From Pseudisothecium myosuroides (Eukaryota; Streptophyta; Bryopsida; Hypnales; Lembophyllaceae), in assembly GCA_951799445.1 (NCBI GenBank), contig OX637288.1:45337288-45401287 (forward strand): a stretch of DNA of 64,000 nt, given 5' to 3'. Position 1 is the stretch's first letter; every line of letters begins with the position of its first letter. The notes beneath the pieces were generated by a model. It saw only the letters and a program-made list of their open reading frames with translations. It did no database searches and was not told the origin of the DNA. The translations under genes and the position numbers were made by a program. Below, piece by piece: positions 47,052-57,293 of the stretch.

Positions 47052-47528
47052 TTATAGCTCACTAAGTTCTAGTTTTGGTTTTCGGGGTGGCGCTCCTCCT
47101 TGCGCTGTCGTCCTATTCTCCTTGCCGCCGCCTAGCTGCGCGGTGATCTCAAATCTTGAATTCATCGTGACTGCAGCGATTCTCCCCGCTTGCTGATCTT
47201 GATTCCGCCTGATTCTTGGTGCTGGTCCCCTCTTTGCAGCTCCCTCGCCGCAGGATCTAGACCACGAACCTTTTCCTGTTTTCCTCGTCTTGATGCTCGC
47301 TCCAGCTGCTCGTGCCTCCTTCCTTCGTGATTCCCCGCTGACCACCGCGTCGAAATTCTCGTGTCCTGAAGAAATTGCTGTAGATGCTTCGGTTGTTGCT
47401 GCTGTAAGATTAGTCATTGTGCCGCAAGTGAAGCTCACGATTGACCACGCGCCTCGATCGATTTCCCAATCCTCAATTCGGATCCTGTTGGTCATCGATC
47501 GTTGATTGCTTTCCGGTCGATTCTCCAC
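47052..47528 (-). CDS. Uncharacterised open reading frame (158 codons)
   Basis: An uninterrupted frame in a GC-richer patch. The product would be basic and low in hydrophobic residues (ESRRKEARAAGASIKTRKTGK), with no motif I recognise. The plus strand also has shorter frames here. It may be a fragment of an old element or chance; there is no support from splice signals or homology. Confidence 0.2.
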   Translation of the reverse strand: MENRPESNQRSMTNRIRIEDWEIDRGAWSIVSFTCGTMTNLTAATTEASTAISSGHENFDAVVSGESRRKEARAAGASIKTRKTGKGSWSRSCGEGAAKRGPAPRIRRNQDQQAGRIAAVTMNSRFEITAQLGGGKENRTTAQGGAPPRKPKLELSEL

Positions 47529-47590
47529 GAATGAGCAACAATTTCTTTAGAGCTTCCCTGTGTTTTGTAATTTCGAATCTTCACAAGAAT

Positions 47591-47721
47591 GGGCAATTTC
47601 GTGAAAATGGCATGAAAACAGTTCAGAACGGCCGTTCTGAAATCTATATTTGTCCTAGATGGTGAAAATGGCACACTGTCAAAGTGGCACTTGGAATACC
47701 GCCATTTTAACGAAATTGCCC
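47591..47721. mobile_element. 131-bp inverted-repeat element carrying the dispersed palindrome
   Basis: GGGCAATTTCGTGAAAATGGC at the left pairs with GCCATTTTAACGAAATTGCC at the right. The perfect palindrome TTCAGAACGGCCGTTCTGAA (47622-47641) lies inside. This is the only place in the window where the palindrome sits within a defined transposon-like unit. Confidence 0.7.
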
Positions 47722-47840
47722 ATAAGAACCCCTTTAGCCCATTCTCAGGGTGGGCTTATTTGTGAGCCTGGTAGACAACTTGGCCACTACAAGCCAAATT
47801 TCCAACCAATACATTTGCATATGAGCTAGCTTTAACACAC

Positions 47841-48380
47841 CAGTTGGAGAGGAATTTCCATCCATGCATAGGCAAAATTGGGTGGCTGTTGATATAGATA
47901 ATGCCTTTTCATTGAACACACAAGATTGTTTAGAATATCGTATTTGGGTAGGCGGTTGCTTTTAATGTCCTACTTGCAATACAAGGTTGAGGGCCTCTTT
48001 ACATGCTAGGTAGGTGGACAAATGCATTGCTACACTTTGCTCAAACTCAATGGAGTAAGAACCACCCATCTAACCAATTTGTACTTTTTTACATGTGGTG
48101 AGTACTAGTAAGACTTGTGATTGTTTCATTTGTTTTAAAAAAATTAAAAATTAAAAGCAATTGCCTACCCAATTCTCAAGATCTCCTTCAATAGTTTCAT
48201 TTAACCTTGTACTGCAAGTAAGACATTAAAAACAATTGCATACCCAAATTATAGGATGTTTTAGACAATCTTGTGTGTCCAATAAAAAGACATTATCGAT
48301 ATTAGTGGGGACAAAGCATATTCCTAACCATCACCCAATTCTATCGATGCATTGGTAGAAATTCCTCCCCAACTGGCTGG
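47841..48380. repeat. Fold-back repeat with arms of about 150-170 bp
   Basis: 47841-47990 matches the reverse complement of about 48205-48380: CAGTTGGAGAGGAATTTCC against GGAAATTCCTCCCCAACTGG-like sequence, and ACTTGCAATACAAGGTT against AACCTTGTACTGCAAGT. The spacer contains segments that reappear inverted at 49520-49580 and 51731-51826. Confidence 0.75.
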
Positions 48381-48385
48381 CAAAA

Positions 48386-49198
48386 GTTGACTCCTCAAGG
48401 GGGTCACACTCCTAAAATTTTAGTAACCATGTGCGATAATGGGGTATTTAATGGGAGGGTATTTATCTTTTTTCCCTCCCTATTGGAAGAGAAAAAGCTA
48501 CGGGCATGTATTTATGAGCACCCTATTTTTTTTATAAATGGGTGGAGAGTCTATTTTTTGGCACCCTATTTTTTTCTACATTTTAGAACTATGGAATACC
48601 CAAATGAATGTGAACACATTGCAAAAACAATAATGCGAGCAAAAAGTTCTCTATAACATTGGAAGTAGCACCAATGCAATATATAATATTAGCAATGCCA
48701 TTGAAACTTCCAAGTTGAACCAAAGTTGTTTCCCACCTAAACCACCAAATTAAGTTAAGTTAAAGTGTTTAATTAAAAGTTAATTCAAATTCAGGACAAT
48801 TCACCCATCCAACCCTCCAAACCATTAATTAGAAAACTGAACCTACTAAGGAATTTCAAAGGTATCCAATGTTTGACACTCAGTCTATTTTTTTCTATTA
48901 TACTAAAAAATGAAGGCTTTTTCCATACCCTATTTTTTTTATAAATGCACTAAGCACATATTACCAATGCTATGGTAGATCTACCGAAAGTATAAAATTT
49001 TCCTTCAACGAATTAAATTGACCCTATTTTTTATCTCACGCCATTTTCTACTACACCGATGGTCTCCTCCCCGAGGTTGGCTCACATACAAATGGATCAA
49101 ATGAAAATTTGGCCTATAGTAGCTAGGCTACCCATCAGGTTCACATGCATGTAAGCACATCTCAAACTTAAGGAAGGACAATTTTTTAACAGATATCG
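48386..49198. other. AT-rich spacer, nothing recognised
   Basis: Contains a CCTATTTTTTTTATAAATG string twice (48522 and 48928 regions); no gene. Confidence 0.4.
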
Positions 49199-49473
49199 TA
49201 CTGATTCAGTGGCTTCATATGTGCATACCATAATCATAAATATTACGTGTATTTAGACGCACTGAATCAGTGTCGTTAATTATTTTTTTAAAAGCATACA
49301 ATTTATGTACTTTAATTATACAAATGTGGAATCAAAAATGCACCTAAATTATACTAATAATATTACAAGAATCATACGTTATTGATATTCATTGTTTTTG
49401 CACTGATTCAGTGCGTCCAAATACATGTAATATGTACGATTATGGTACGCAGGTATAAAGCCACTGAATCAGT
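49199..49473. mobile_element. MITE-like inverted repeat with 74-bp arms
   Basis: 49199-49272 and 49401-49473 are inverted copies (GTGGCTTCATATGTGCATAC against GTACGCAGGTATAAAGCCAC). Each arm begins and ends with the small palindrome ACTGA(A/T)TCAGT, giving four copies of it. 275 bp, no coding capacity. Confidence 0.85.
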
Positions 49474-49574
49474 ATGATTATGGTATGCAGGTATGAAGCC
49501 ATTAAATTTGAGATGCATGTCCTAAGTGCAACTATTGAAGGAGATCTTAGGAATTGGGTAGGTACGTAGTTGCT

Positions 49575-49577
49575 TTT

Positions 49578-49606
<29 letters not shown>
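49575..49606. repeat. (TTTA)n microsatellite
   Basis: About seven TTTA units. The array ends exactly where the TTAACCCCTAAAG terminus begins at 49606, so the element appears to have inserted in, or been extended by, the simple repeat. Confidence 0.9.
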
Positions 49607-49608
<2 letters not shown>

Positions 49609-49800
49609 ACCCCTAAAGTTCCATTGTTCTCTTTGGGGACAAAACGAATTTTGGATAGGCTCCTATAGTCTTAATATTCATCATCATTTTTTGAAACTTT
49701 TTGTGAAGATAGAAACAAACATTAGATTTCTGGAAATGTAATCTTTATTTTAATCCGTGCTTGCAAGCAAAAGTTATGGCACAAAAAGCCTTTCTTTTAT
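49606..49800. mobile_element. Left end of a family 2 TTAA element
   Basis: It begins TTAACCCCTAAAGTTCC and follows the left part of 30949-31898 (TTGGATAGG, TTTTTTGAAACTTTTT, AGTTATG). The similarity stops near 49800 and no right end was found. Confidence 0.6.
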
Positions 49801-50367
49801 AATAGCATGTTGTTTATACTATAATACCATCATTAATAGGAATGATATTGTTGATGAGTCAATTTTTTTATAGGGACATAATAATTTAAGTTATTCACAA
49901 TAAATAGTGCAAATTTCACCACAAAATGATGCAAAATGATGTATCTCTTAGGAGCAATGCATTTGAAAGAATAAAATGTTGTGATAGTTTACATTGTACA
50001 TCGTTTAATTTTTGAGATCCTTAGAAGAATGTGAAATCTTTTGTAACCCATTTTACATTGTACACCGTTTATTTGATTTTAGGGATCCTTATGGGGATGC
50101 AAAAGATTTTGTGATCCATTTTACATTGTGCACCGTATTTGCTTTTGGAATCCTTTTAGGAATTTAGAGAATTTTTTAGAATCCTATTACAAGAATTTTG
50201 ATGTGAGTTTTTACACTATTTCTTCAAAAACTCATTGTGATTTCAAATATTTACAAACAAATCTCAAATTTTCAAAACTTATACAAGAAATGTGATTTTG
50301 GTGTCTCTTAAAAATAAAAATAAAAAACTTCATTGAAATTTAGTTGCAAAATAAACCATACAAATCC

Positions 50368-51620
50368 CCGGGTACGCAACTCCCATATTATATGGCCCTG
50401 ATTATAATCACTTATAATGCATTTTAGTTTAATTTCAAGGAATACAATTTGTTTTAATGTAGAAAATTCTTGTAGCCCTTTTAATAAGGAATCCAAAAAT
50501 ATAATTATATATATGAAATGATATTTCTTTAGGGACAATAATAGCATTAAAAAACTAATTATATGAATTTTTTTAATACATGTATCATGGGACAAGCTAC
50601 CCAACTTTTGGGGCTTTTTAATAAAAATTTAATTTTAATTGGAGGAAACTTTTTGTAAATAATTTTTAAAACTATGCACAGGTGTTTCAATTCTTTATAT
50701 ATATTGTGAGTTTTTTTCTCATATATATGCAATTCAACATTTTCTACATTTAATTCTCTTTTAATTTGGTCTTCATCCAACTTTTTGGTCTTTTTAATTT
50801 AATACAATTTTTACAAAAGCCGTCCTCTGAGCCGTTTTAATGCCGATGACCCCTGTGTATAATATATGGGTGATTGCATGAAACACTTGTACTATTTTCT
50901 GTCACACATTGCATGTTGATTAGTTTTTTGGATATAACTTTTGCATTTTGACTCCAAATGACTCCAAATTTATAGACAAGGTACTTATGACTATTATACA
51001 CCTTATTAAATTTTTTGAAATTTAAAAAAAATGTTTTATTATTTAATAATAGCCCCCGATATTTTGTCACAAATGCCAATTTGGAGGTTTTTAGTACTAT
51101 TTAGTACCCATAAAAACAAATTTGGAGCTGAAATTTGGTAAAGATGGTTTTCTAGTAGACTTGTAGCTACTGTCCAAAGGAATTTCAAAAAATACTTAAT
51201 TTAATGTGGTGTAGAAGTCCCCAAAGTGAGCCTCTTTCTACTTGCATTTTGAAATTTGTAAAAAAATATTTTGGTGGTTTTTTAGGTGAATGACCATCTC
51301 CATAGAGTTGTTAAAAAAGGATTTTTTTTAAAGTTTTTATTTAAGTTTTTTCCTATTTTCTACTCATTAAAACATCAAAGTATGTATTTTCTAGCAATTT
51401 GGCATTTTTCTAGTTCTCCTACTTAGAATTTTTTTTATGCATTGCCTTTGGTAGTTACCTTTATCTTAAAGGTGTATACATTAGTCATATTTTTAAAAAA
51501 AATTTAAAATTATTTTTCTATTTTTAAAGTATTCCACGAAAAAATCATGAGTACTGTTGAAAAACGCAACAAAATGGACAAGTGTTTCGTGCAATCACTC
51601 ATATGAGTTGCGTACCCAGG
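50368..51620. mobile_element. Element with GGGTACGCAACTC ends, invaded by another MITE
   Basis: CCGGGTACGCAACTC at 50369 pairs with GAGTTGCGTACCCAGG ending at 51620. Copy D of the GGGTGATTGC family (50870-51600) lies inside, close to the right end. Without it the host element would be about 520 bp. No coding capacity recognised. Confidence 0.65.
50870..51600. mobile_element. MITE-like element, GGGTGATTGC family, copy D
   Basis: It starts GGGTGATTGCATGAAACACT and ends AGTGTTTCGTGCAATCACTC. ATAT occurs at both flanks and may be a target duplication. The interior is the reverse complement of copy C (23064-23795). 731 bp, non-coding. Confidence 0.75.
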
Positions 51621-51835
51621 TACAAATCAAATGAATTTTAAGTTCAGCATAGACTTCAACATTCCATGGTTAATTGTGACCATATATGTCTGATTGCACT
51701 TTACTCAGCAGGTCATCAGTCTCACCAATGCTCACCATATAAAAGTGCAAATTGACTACGTGGATGGGCAAAGTTCAACAATGCATTTGCTTACCCACCT
51801 AGCATGTAAGGAGGCCCTAATTCAAGGAACCCCTA

Positions 51836-53049
51836 GTCATTTTTGCACCCATTTTTTCACACTTTGAAAGCCTTGAAATATCCCTCATTTCTCAATCAAG
51901 TAAATTCAATCATTTTGCCCAAATCAACCCTTGAATTTTCCTCCTAAATTTCCATCACCAATTCACAAAAAAACTAATTTTTTTCCATCTCTAAATCAAC
52001 TTTTAATCTAACCTTTAGAAATCCATTTTTCTTCACCCATTTTCCTCCAAAAGAGGTGGAACTACTCAAAATTGTCCTACATAGTTTTTTTCCCTAATCT
52101 TTGACAATTTATGCTTAAAATCCCTATACATCACAAAAGTTGCTCACAAAATACAAGAAAATTGGGAGAGAGCAAGACAGAGAGGGCTTCAAACTTTAAT
52201 TTAGTCTATATCAAATTTCCAAACAAACTAAATAATTTGCATAAATACTTCCATCTTCCCCTAATTTACTGTCCATTTGCTAATGTGGTGTAAAATGTGC
52301 CAAATTAATGAAAATCACGATAAAATACTACAAAATGCTCTAATTTAGTGTGAACTATGCTAGTTTAGTGTAAAAATCTCTATTTAGGTGTTTCCATCAC
52401 TATTCTAGTATTTCCATCATTACTCTAGTGTTCTAATTGTAATTTCAATTTCACTAACTTTTTCTAAGTTCTTTTTTGCTTATTTATTATTTTTTGTGGT
52501 TTTCACTATACTTCTAGTTTTGTTTTTTACTTATAATCTTTTGTTTTTGATTAAATTTTTACTTTTTTATTTTTTATTTTTGGGGTTTGCAATTTTATTC
52601 TAATCCAATTTCCTTTCCAAAGTATTTTGTTTTCATTTTGGTTTTGTATTTTTGTATTTGTAATATTGTTATTCTTAATTTAGTTCTAATTTCATTTTTC
52701 TATTTAGTAGTATTTAAGTTTTTATTTTATCATCATTTTACCATTTGCCTAATTGGATTATTTTATCAAATCTTGCTTAAGGTCTTTTTAGTTTAATTTC
52801 CTTATTTTTTTCCTAGATGGATTTTCCCTTTGTTTTTTCTTAATTGCATTTTCTGGATTTTTGCCCTAACCTCCCCATGTTCCCATCCCTGTGTAATAGA
52901 AAACACTCTAATTGGTAGTTATAATTTAATCTAGAGTATTAACACTTTTGGACTTTAAATTCAAGTATGTAAAATATTTAGATTTTCCCTTTTCTAGAAA
53001 GTGAACCAATTTGGTGGTTCAAAAGTCATCATGGAAACCATTTTTTTAG
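51836..53049. other. Very AT-rich intergenic, nothing recognised
   Basis: Long T-rich stretches (52440-52840) with no gene-like frame on either strand. Confidence 0.5.
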
Positions 53050-53945
53050 TAGTGTATGAATCATTTGCTTAAAAAAATCCAAAAGCTCTTATGGAAGGTT
53101 AAACTATTGTGCAAGACCTCCCTTTTTTCACAGGGATGAACATCTATACTTGTGTCTTATATAGAAGGATTTTCTATCATCTATTGGACATTTTTAGGCC
53201 TTTGTGTTATTACATGGTTAAATGTATTCTCTAATTACAACAGGTACTACAAGACAAGTAAGGTAGTGCTAAACATTCCGTTGTTAAAAAGACTTGGAGG
53301 ACCAATCTAACAACTATCTTAGAGCAGACTACCATAAATAAAAGAATTCCAAATTTTGTAGAAAAGACAAAAGAAATGATAGAATTTTACATGGAAGTGT
53401 ACGATATGTGCATGAAGAGAATCTGGATTGTGATCCTACAAAATTTTAGGGAGAGGCTTGTGAAAATTAAGTGGAGGAGGCAACTTTCAACTTCCAGAAA
53501 ACTATTTTTAATATTAGACTTAAACTATTGGGTTGCTTTTAGTTTGACAACAAGGCAAAAGGTCTTTTAATAAGAATGTAGCTTTTCTCTATCTACGTAG
53601 AAGTAAAAGGATCAAGAACTCATAAGAGATAAGGCAGTTCCAATTCTAAAAAACTTTTGGAAAAAAATTCCCAAAAGGCAATTCTGACTTTTTAGAAGCT
53701 ACTCTTAGAAGGATAGGTTGGTCACCGTGGAAATTATCCCTTTCGATACAATATGAATCATTTGTTTATAAAAACCCAAGAGCTAACCCATTGGAGGTCA
53801 AACTATTGTGCAAAACCTTCCCTTTTCCCACAAATTTGCAATGATGAACATCTCCACTTCTGTCCTACATTGAAAGATTCTTTGTGGACATCCATCAAAC
53901 ACTTCGTATTCCTAACGTCCTCCTAGGATTAAATGCAGTTTCTCC
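53050..53945. repeat. Pair of diverged direct repeats
   Basis: 53050-53235 and 53748-53945 share ATGAATCATTTG.TTA.AAAAA, AAACTATTGTGCAA.ACCT.CCC, GATGAACATCT.CACTT and GGATTAAATG in order. Between them is a 64-codon frame (53376-53570) with no known motif. Confidence 0.6.
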
Positions 53946-54708
53946 ATACTTGACGAAAGAAGTGAAAGGGTAAAAAATTCAATCAAGAAAATCAATTCCA
54001 TAACATTGTTAATCGACCTGATTGTTCCTCTTCCTCTGAGGTATTTCTGGAATTCCTGGGAGGGAATTCAGTTTAAAACAAGAGGCGACTATTGGTTGCT
54101 TGTTCACCCTGTTGTCAGTACTCTGTACAAGTTGCTAACCAAACATTGGTTGTAGGACTAGGGACTCCAGTAAAGGAAGATTGTGAGTAGCTAGAGACTG
54201 TCATTCAACAGCAATTGTGTAATTTCCAACGTTAGTTTCCTACTTTCCCGGGGAGCAAAAGGGACCCCAGCGTTGGTTAACAATGTCATGTCCAACTCTA
54301 AAACCTCAAAAAAAAAAATTCTTTTCCATTTCCAACATAGCATACACAAATTCACTTGTCACACAAAGCCGGAAAAGAACGTCCCTCTCCAATGAGTGAC
54401 CGCCATCTGTAAGAAAGGCTTCCACCGAACTTTTGGTAGCTCCAAAGGATGAGGACCAAACCCTAAGCGTACACCCGCTCACCTGTCGCCCCATTCACAC
54501 CCCTCCAAGTGGCAGCGCAAGTCCAAGCCACCTGGCGCCCGCCCTGAGAATCCACTGTCACGCCCTCCCGCGTACAGTAGCACGGTCACTAACCTTTCCA
54601 CCCTTCGATGGCCAAATCCGTGACCAACAAACGATCGCATCCGTGCCGAATCCGCAATCTCATTGCCTCCTCACACATTTACCTGTCCCATTCTCGTCGT
54701 TGACGCTT
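53946..54708. promoter_or_regulatory. Probable sucrose synthase promoter and first leader region
   Basis: The sequence turns GC/CT-richer from about 54440 (many CCC and CACC tracts) up to the repeat array. No TATA box was identified. The assignment rests on composition and position upstream of the gene. Confidence 0.35.
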
Positions 54709-55130
54709 CTCTCAATCTCGCAACCTGTTTTTCCGAGGTGGGTTTCTGCTCCTGTGGTGGAAACAATGCTGTCGATTTTGTTTGTGGGTGTGAGCTTGGT
54801 TCGCTATTGTTTGCAAATTGTTTGAAGTGAATTGACCTTTCTCTCAATCTCGCAACCTGTTTTTCCGAGGTGGGTTTCTGCTCCTGTGGTGGAAACAATG
54901 CTGTCCATGGATTTTGTGTTTGTGGGTGTGAGCTTGGTTCGCCAATGTTTGCAAATTGTTTGCAAATTGTTTGAAGTGAATTGACCTTTGATTCTCTCAG
55001 TCTCGCAACCTGTTTTTTCCAAGTTGGGTTTCTCATTCGGCTCCTGTGGTGAAAACAATGCTGTCGATCGATTTTGTGTTTATGGGGGTGTGAGCTTGGT
55101 TTGCAAATTTTTGGAAGTGAATTGGCGTAG
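54709..55130. repeat. Three tandem units of 130-155 bp upstream of sucrose synthase
   Basis: Units start near 54709, 54839 and 54994 with CTCTCA(A/G)TCTCGCAACCTG, followed by TTTTTCC.AGGTGGGTTTCT, GCTCCTGTGGTG and AACAATGCTGTC. They run straight into the next array. Confidence 0.85.
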
Positions 55131-57230
55131 GAAGGAGTTTATGAGTTGCTCGGGCTTGTGTTGAGTGAGAGAATTGGAAGAGTGGTGCCCTCTTTCAGGA
55201 TTGAATTCAGAATTTCAGTTCAGATGAAGGACCTCATTCAGAAATGATATCCACTGTTTTTCACTAAATTTTGCCTGAATTGGACCTTGCTCGGGCGTGT
55301 GGTGAGTGAGAGAATTGGAAGAGTGGTGCCCTACTGCAGGGTTGAATTCGGAATTTCAGTTCAGATGAAGGACCTCATACAGAAATGATATCCACTGTTT
55401 TTCACTAAAGTTTGCCTGAATTGGACCTTGCTCGGGCATGTGTTGAGTGAGAGAATTGGAAGAGTGGTGCCCCCCTTCACGATTGAATTCGGAATTTCAG
55501 TTCAGATGAAGGACCTCATTCAGAAATGATATCCGCTGTTTTTCACTAAATTTTGCCTGAATTGGACCTTGTAGTAGTGTTTGGGAGGTGATTTTAGGTA
55601 TATGGGAGCGCTCGGTTTGAAATTCTTGAGTCTAGGCAATGAAGGATGCTTGCCACGGTTTGCGAATTTTGAAGTGAATTGGGGTTTATGAGTTTCTTGG
55701 GCATGTGTTGAGTGAGAGAATTGGAAGAGTGGTGGCCTCCTTCAGGATTGAATTCAGAATTTCAGTTCAGATGAAGAACCTCATTCAGAAATGATATCCA
55801 CTGTTTTTCACTAAATTTTGCCTGAATTGGACCTTGCTCGGGCATGTGTTGAGTGAGAGAATTGGAAGAGTGGTGCCCTCCTTCAGGATTGAATTCAGAA
55901 TTTCAGTTCAGATGAAGGACCTCATACAGAAATGATGTCCACTGCTTTTTACTAAAATTTTATCTGAATTGGACCTTGTAGTAGTGTTTGGGAGGTGATT
56001 TTAGGTATATGGGTGAGCACGGTTTGAAATTCTTGAGTCTAGGCAATGAAGGATGCTCTCCATGGTTTGCGAATTTTGATGTGAATTGGGGTTTATGAGT
56101 TGCTCGGGCATGTGTTAAGTGGGAGAATTGGAAGATTGATTGCCCTACTTCGGGATTGAATTCGGAATTTCAGTTTAGATGAAGGACCTCATTCAGAAAT
56201 GATATCCACTGTTTTTTTACTAAATTTTGTCTGAGTTGGACCTTGTACAGTAGTAGTGTTTGGTAGGTGATTTAAGTATGTGGGTGAGCTCGGTTTGGCC
56301 TTCTGGGGTGTTTATGTGAAGTTCATTTTCTTCTTGAGTCTAGGCAATGAAGGATGCTCGCCATTGTTTTGCAAATTTTGAAGTGAATTGGCGTAGAAAG
56401 GGGTTTATGAGTTGCTCGGGCATGTGTTAAGCGAGAGAATTGGAAGAATGGTTGCCTTACTTCAGGATTGAATTCAGAATTTCAATTGTATGACCTCATT
56501 CAGAAATGCTATCCACTGTTTTTCGCAAGATTTTGTCCGAATCTGACCTTGTCCTGGTGTTTGGGGAGGTGATTCTAGGTATTTGGGTGGTATTGATAGA
56601 ATGTTGCTTGTAATCGCGTTTATGGGTGTAAGCTTGGTTTGAAACTTTGGGGTGATTATCTGGAGTTCATTTTTGTGTAGAGTCTAGGCAAAGAAGGATG
56701 TTCGCTATTTTTCAAATTTGGCGTAGGAAGGGGTTTATGAGTTGCCAGGCCATGTGTTGAGTTAGAGAATTGGGAGAGTGGGTGTCATTCAGGATTCAAT
56801 TCAGATGTAGGGCCTCATTCAGAAATGGTAACCACTGTTTTTTCGCAAAATTTTGTCTGAATCTGACCTTGTAGTAGTGTTTGGGGAGGTGATTTAAGGT
56901 GTTTGGGTGGTATTGATAGAATTTTTCTTTTTAAGTGCGTTGATGAGTGTAAGCTTGGATTGAAATTCTGGGGTGTTTATGTAGATTTTATTTTTTTGTG
57001 TAGAGTCTAGGCAATGAAGTATACTCGCCATTGTTTGCAAATTTTGAAGTGATTTGGGGCTTATGAGTTGCCAGGGCATGTGTTGAGTAAGAGAATTGGA
57101 AGGAAGGTGCTCTACTTCAGGATTGAACTCAGATGTAGGACCTCATTCACAAATGGAATCCACTCGTTTTTGCAATGTTTGATCCGAATCTGACATGGTA
57201 GTAGTGTTTGTGTCAGTGATTCTAGTTATT
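55131..57230. repeat. Nine-copy tandem array forming the sucrose synthase upstream/leader region
   Basis: Units are marked by TGCTCGGGCATGTGTTGAG and begin near 55147, 55288, 55429, 55694, 55835, 56101, 56413, 56743 and 57069. Each has GAGAGAATTGGAAGAGTGGT, GAATTTCAGTTCAGATGAA, CCTCATTCAGAAATGATATC and TGAATTGGACCTTG. Short units are about 141 bp; longer ones add a second module (GTAGTAGTGTTTGGGAGGTG...GTCTAGGCAATGAAGGATGC). Copies nearest the gene are the most diverged. The array stops about 65 bp before the ATG, so it probably lies in a leader intron or promoter. Confidence 0.9.
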
Positions 57231-57293
57231 TGGTGGTACTGAAACCAAATTGGTCGTGGGCAAGGAATTAGCATTTGGAAGAAAGCGGAAAGG

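Larger units (their letters stand above)
47987..51826. repeat. Nested inverted-repeat mosaic
   Basis: GGGCCTCTTTACATGCTAGG...TGGTGAG (47987-48112) recurs inverted at 51731-51826 (CTCACCATATAAAAGTG...AGGCCCTAATTC). A second pair links 48140-48200 (CCTACCCAATTCTCAAGATC) with 49520-49580 inverted. Other elements lie between. The arms may be the termini of one long, eroded element of about 3.8 kb that was later invaded. Confidence 0.6.
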
